A DNA stretch of 9,293 bases. It comes from SMWD01 sp051008895. GTDB taxonomy: Bacteria; Pseudomonadota; Gammaproteobacteria; Steroidobacterales; GCA-2729495. The stretch spans positions 1 to 9,293 of the forward strand of contig JBPCXI010000249.1 in the NCBI GenBank assembly GCA_051008895.1, in the 5' to 3' direction. The position numbers and the translations under genes were made by a program. The notes below the pieces were generated by a model. The model was not told the DNA's origin, did not search any database, and saw nothing but the letters and a program-made list of their open reading frames with translations. Of the stretch, positions 6,826 to 9,293 are shown one piece after another (the first letter of the stretch is position 1; the number at the start of each line of letters is the position of its first letter).

Positions 6826-8040
6826 ATGGGTGCATTCGAATACACGGCCGTCGACCCGCGGGGCAAGGAAAAGAAAGGCGTCATCGAGGGTGACACCGCC
6901 AAGCGGGTACGCCAGCTGCTGCGCGAGCGCGAACTGCTGCCGCTGACGGTTACCGAGGTCGCGGAGCGCGAGGCAAACCGGCAACAGTCTTTCACCGTGC
7001 GCCGCACACTCGGCGCGGCCGACCTCGCGCTGATCACGCGCCAGGTCGCAACGCTCGTGCACTCGTCGCTGCCGATCGAGGAAGCGCTAACCGCGGTCGG
7101 CGAACAAACGGACAAGCCGCGCACCAAGAGCATCATCATGGGCGTGCGCGCGAAGGTCATGGAGGGTCACTCGCTCGCCGACGGACTCTCTGATTTCCCC
7201 AAAGCCTTTCCCGAGATCTACCGCGCAACGGTCGCCGCCGGCGAGCAGTCGGGGCACCTCGACGCGGTGCTGGAACGCCTGGCGGACTACACCGAAGGTC
7301 GACAGGAACTGCGCCAGAAGATCATGAACGCGATGATCTATCCGATCGTGCTGACGGTACTCGCCGTCGGCATCGTGTCGCTGATGCTGGTCTACGTCGT
7401 ACCCAAGGTGGTCGGCGTGTTCGCAAACACCGGACAGGAACTGCCGGGGCTGACGTCAGGACTGATCGCGCTCAGTGATTTTCTGCGGGACTACGGTCTG
7501 GCCACCGCTGCGGGACTCGCCCTCGCCAGCTGGCTGATCAGCCGCTGGCTCAAGAACCCGGGGCCGCGGCGCCAGCGCGACCTGCTGCTGCTGCGCCTGC
7601 CGATCGTTGGCAGGATCGTGCGCGGTTTCAATACGGCACGCTTTACCCGCACGCTGAGCATTCTGACGGGTAGCGGCGTGCCGGTGCTCGAATCGCTGCA
7701 GATTGCGAGCGAGGTGCTGACCAATCTGCCGATGCGCGACGGCGTGCAGGAGGCGGCGGCGCGCATCCGCGAAGGTGCCCCGATCGGCAAGTCGCTCGGC
7801 GAGAGCGGTCACTTCCCGCCTTTGATCATTCATCTGATCTCCAGCGGCGAGGCGAGCGGCGAACTCGACATGATGCTCGACCGCGCCGCACAGAATCAGG
7901 AGCGCGAGATCGACGGTCTGATCGCCGCCCTGCTAGGCATCCTCGAACCTGCGCTGATTATCGGAATGGGCGTGATCGTGCTGACTATCGTCCTCGCGAT
8001 CCTCCTACCGATTTTCGAGCTCAATCAGCTAGTTGGGTAG
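6826..8040 (+). CDS. gspF: Type II secretion system inner-membrane platform protein GspF
   Basis: GspF is the polytopic inner-membrane protein at the base of the T2SS pseudopilus, working with the GspE ATPase and GspL/M. The 404 residues match the usual length. The start MGAFEYTAVDPRGKEKKGVI is the classic GspF N-terminus, which fixes the start codon although no clear ribosome site precedes it; the 12-base gap after gspE suggests translational coupling. Two T2SSF domains follow, at about 70-193 and 272-395, each with the family pattern (AAGEQSGHLDAVLERLADY in the first, SGEASGELDMMLDRAA in the second). Hydrophobic helices are visible at about 171-193, 224-240 and 369-396. It is the last gsp gene here: no gspG follows and no clear terminator is seen before the next promoter. 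Confidence 0.97.
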   Translation: MGAFEYTAVDPRGKEKKGVIEGDTAKRVRQLLRERELLPLTVTEVAEREANRQQSFTVRRTLGAADLALITRQVATLVHSSLPIEEALTAVGEQTDKPRTKSIIMGVRAKVMEGHSLADGLSDFPKAFPEIYRATVAAGEQSGHLDAVLERLADYTEGRQELRQKIMNAMIYPIVLTVLAVGIVSLMLVYVVPKVVGVFANTGQELPGLTSGLIALSDFLRDYGLATAAGLALASWLISRWLKNPGPRRQRDLLLLRLPIVGRIVRGFNTARFTRTLSILTGSGVPVLESLQIASEVLTNLPMRDGVQEAAARIREGAPIGKSLGESGHFPPLIIHLISSGEASGELDMMLDRAAQNQEREIDGLIAALLGILEPALIIGMGVIVLTIVLAILLPIFELNQLVG

Positions 8041-8111
8041 CCTTTCTCCATAACTTCTCCGCGCCGAAACGGCCAAATTGTGCGCTCGGTCACGAATTTT
8101 CCATCCCGCGA

Positions 8112-8140
8112 TTGCGCACGTAATAATTTCGCTCTATAAG
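8112..8140 (+). promoter_or_regulatory. Predicted sigma70-type promoter for the 8199 gene
   Basis: TTGCGC (8112-8117), a 17-base spacer and TATAAG (8135-8140; 5 of 6 to TATAAT). The -35 is weaker (4 of 6) but the spacing is optimal. Initiation near 8147 gives a leader of about 50 bases. It suggests that the small acidic gene is expressed independently of the gsp operon. Confidence 0.55.
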
Positions 8141-8185
8141 TTTTCGCGAGGGTTTTGTTTCGACATAACTGTCGAGGTAATTCGT

Positions 8186-8191
8186 GAGGAG
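8186..8191 (+). promoter_or_regulatory. Ribosome binding site GAGGAG deciding the 8199 start
   Basis: GAGGAG sits 7 bases before ATG 8199. An alternative in-frame GTG at 8184 would start within this site and has none of its own, so the ATG is preferred. Confidence 0.75.
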
Positions 8192-8198
8192 TCTGGCG

Positions 8199-8486
8199 AT
8201 GATTGAAGACAACAAGGATCCCAAGAAGACCGAAGCCGATGAGGGTTTCGAGCCTTTCGAGGACACGTTGCAGATGGAGGCGAAGACGGAGAACTCCGAC
8301 AACGTCGGCGATCCGTCCGTCGAACTCGACGTCGAGGAGATCGTCGCCGAGATGGAAGCCGAGATGGGGACCCCGTCACCGCGCGACGGCAAGGACGCAC
8401 GCAAACGCCTCGAGGAACTGCTCGAGGAACGACGCGCGGCCCGGGAAATGGGCGAAATCGAAGATTTCGTGACCGACGACGCCTGA
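8199..8486 (+). CDS. Small, very acidic cytoplasmic protein of unknown function
   Basis: The 95-residue product has no signal peptide, membrane segment or cysteine. The first two thirds are Glu/Asp-rich and of low complexity, likely disordered (for example ELDVEEIVAEMEAEMG at 42-57). The C-terminal third is a charged probable helix, ARKRLEELLEERRAAREMGE, followed by an acidic end DFVTDDA. This basic-acidic helix plus acidic tail loosely recalls the short PA3496-like proteins of gammaproteobacteria (R-x-x-E-x-x-x-E-x-R followed by an acidic tail), but I cannot confirm a relationship. The start is supported by GAGGAG at 7 bases and by a promoter at 8112-8140. It lies between gspF and a convergent acetyltransferase gene, 2 bases from its stop. 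Nothing ties it to secretion beyond position. It is the only complete gene in the window ending in TGA. Confidence 0.8.
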   Translation: MIEDNKDPKKTEADEGFEPFEDTLQMEAKTENSDNVGDPSVELDVEEIVAEMEAEMGTPSPRDGKDARKRLEELLEERRAAREMGEIEDFVTDDA

Positions 8487-8488
8487 GT

Positions 8489-9208
8489 CTATTGCGGCAA
8501 GTTCCGCGGACCCCGCAGCATGGTCCAGAACCTGAGCGACGTGCCGGGCACCTCGCCGTCGACGACCACGTCGAAACCGTGGCTTCGATAGAACGGCACA
8601 TTCACCTCCGCCGCCGTCTCCACGTAGCACGGCAGCCCCTGCCGATCCGCTTTCTCCAGCACCGGGCGCAGCAACTCCCCGCCTAGCCCCTGCCCCTGCA
8701 TCGCCGGCTCAACGCCGAGCACCGCCAGGTACCAGTGCGGAAACGCGGCATCTCGCCGGTGCAGCTGTTCGCCGAATTTCTCGATCGCCATGAAGCGGCC
8801 GAACGCGCCCGCCGGCAGCGCGTGCTCCAGTTCCAGCGCGCCGGCTTCCGCAAGCTGCGCTGCGGTCAGTTCCCACAGGTGCGGCGGGAACCAGACGGCC
8901 GCACCGACCGGCGGATCGCCCGTCACGTACACCTCGCCGAACAGCTGTCCCATTCGCAGCGCGACCGTCATATGCAGCGGCAACGCGTCGGCGCGGGCAC
9001 CGGGCTCCGCGACCATGTATATCGACATCGGGTCATCGTGGAATGCACGGCTGAGGGCCGCGGCCGCATCGGCAAATGCCGGCTCCGTCAACGCTCGCGG
9101 AGGTGAATCATGGCGACCTGGCATACCGGACATCATGCCCGATTCTGCCCCGGACAGCCCGTCGGCCAACGCGAACGAATGGCCGTTTTCGACCAAAAAA
9201 GCGGACAT
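8489..9208 (-). CDS. GNAT-family N-acetyltransferase
   Basis: GNAT enzymes transfer an acetyl group from acetyl-CoA to an amine; the substrate here is unknown. The 239-residue protein has the acetyl-CoA pyrophosphate-binding motif A as LAVLGVEPAMQGQGLGGELL (161-180; Q171-G-Q-G-L-G corresponds to the Q/R-x-x-G-x-G/A signature). Motif B follows as LPCYVETAAEVNVPFYRSHG (192-211), in which Y207 sits at the usual catalytic/CoA tyrosine position. The middle segment with GAAVWFPP and the helical insert at about 113-155 are common in GNATs of this size. The conserved fold seems to begin near residue 36, so ATG 9208, which has a modest GGTAACGA upstream, may be too early; in-frame ATGs at 9136, 9133 and 9124 are alternatives. 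It converges on the 8199 gene with a 2-base gap. Confidence 0.87.
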   Translation of the reverse strand: MSAFLVENGHSFALADGLSGAESGMMSGMPGRHDSPPRALTEPAFADAAAALSRAFHDDPMSIYMVAEPGARADALPLHMTVALRMGQLFGEVYVTGDPPVGAAVWFPPHLWELTAAQLAEAGALELEHALPAGAFGRFMAIEKFGEQLHRRDAAFPHWYLAVLGVEPAMQGQGLGGELLRPVLEKADRQGLPCYVETAAEVNVPFYRSHGFDVVVDGEVPGTSLRFWTMLRGPRNLPQ

Positions 9209-9293
9209 TCGTTACCGGCGCTCGCCGGATGAATTTGGGCGCTTCATAATTGGCACACCACAACGCAATCCGGAAAAAACGCCATGCTTGCCC
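9209..9293. other. Upstream region of the acetyltransferase gene, to window edge
   Basis: It contains a near-palindrome CCGGCG-CT-CGCCGG (9215-9228) directly upstream of the predicted start, which could be an operator or chance in GC-rich DNA. No convincing promoter is visible. An ATG at 9284 on the plus strand may begin another gene, but only three codons are present. Confidence 0.4.

Larger units (their letters stand above)
8041..8198. other. Intergenic region between gspF and small acidic protein gene
   Basis: These 158 bases mark the end of the gsp unit. A 4-bp stem GCCG-AAA-CGGC (8063-8073) has no U-run and is not a credible terminator. The second half is AT-richer and carries a promoter (8112-8140) and a strong ribosome site (8186-8191) for the next gene. 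Read-through from gspF cannot be excluded. Confidence 0.6.

Noticed and set aside
5803..7062. A 419-codon open frame on the minus strand opposite gspE/gspF
   Set aside because: Its protein is Arg/Asp/His-rich without recognisable domains, and it is antisense to two certain genes. GC-rich codon bias leaves such antisense frames open.
8063..8073. GCCG-AAA-CGGC stem after gspF as an operon terminator
   Set aside because: Four-bp stem with no following U-run.
9251..9267. Sigma54-like TGGCAC element followed by GC
   Set aside because: The spacing between the GG and GC pairs is 11 rather than the required 10 bases, and the -12 part (ACGCA) lacks the TT of TTGC.
9284..9293. ATG on the plus strand at the window edge, possible start of a divergent gene
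   Set aside because: Only three codons are visible and there is no strong ribosome site, so a gene cannot be supported.

Overview
This is an ordinary-looking piece of a GC-rich proteobacterial chromosome. The gene types point to a gammaproteobacterium: a ClpS/ClpA pair and a type II secretion (T2SS) cluster with a separate PDZ-type GspC ahead of GspD-E-F. I cannot name the genus. No insertion sequence, integrase, tRNA, rRNA, CRISPR array or phage gene is visible.

Layout. Positions 1-1817 (minus strand) hold the 5' part of clpA, which runs off the left edge, preceded by clpS. Together they are the unfoldase and adaptor of the ClpAP protease. Positions 1818-2209 are a divergent intergenic region of about 390 bases. 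It carries a possible 40-codon gene with a perfect Shine-Dalgarno sequence, a 7-bp hairpin, three T-tracts phased at about 10 bp, and a strong sigma70-type promoter facing gspC. Positions 2210-8040 (plus strand) hold gspC, gspD, gspE and gspF, packed with gaps of -1, 3 and 12 bases and almost certainly one transcript. They encode the inner-membrane clamp protein, the outer-membrane secretin, the cytoplasmic ATPase and the inner-membrane platform protein of a T2SS. The pseudopilin genes (gspG-K) and gspL/M do not follow. Instead there is a 158-base gap with its own promoter, then a small acidic protein gene of unknown function (8199-8486), then a convergent GNAT-family acetyltransferase (8489-9208, minus strand). 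The last 85 bases are the region upstream of that gene.

How the genes fit together. GspC links the secretin GspD to the inner-membrane platform. GspE hydrolyses ATP to drive pseudopilus assembly on GspF. The rest of the machine must be encoded elsewhere. ClpSA is a separate housekeeping proteolysis unit and only shares the divergent upstream region.

The most notable departures from expectation are these: the GspE ATPase has lost the tetracysteine zinc-binding motif normal for the family; the gsp cluster stops after gspF; a small ORF with an ideal ribosome binding site sits between clpS and gspC; and five of seven complete genes end in TAG, usually the rarest stop in GC-rich genomes. I see no convincing wholly new system here.
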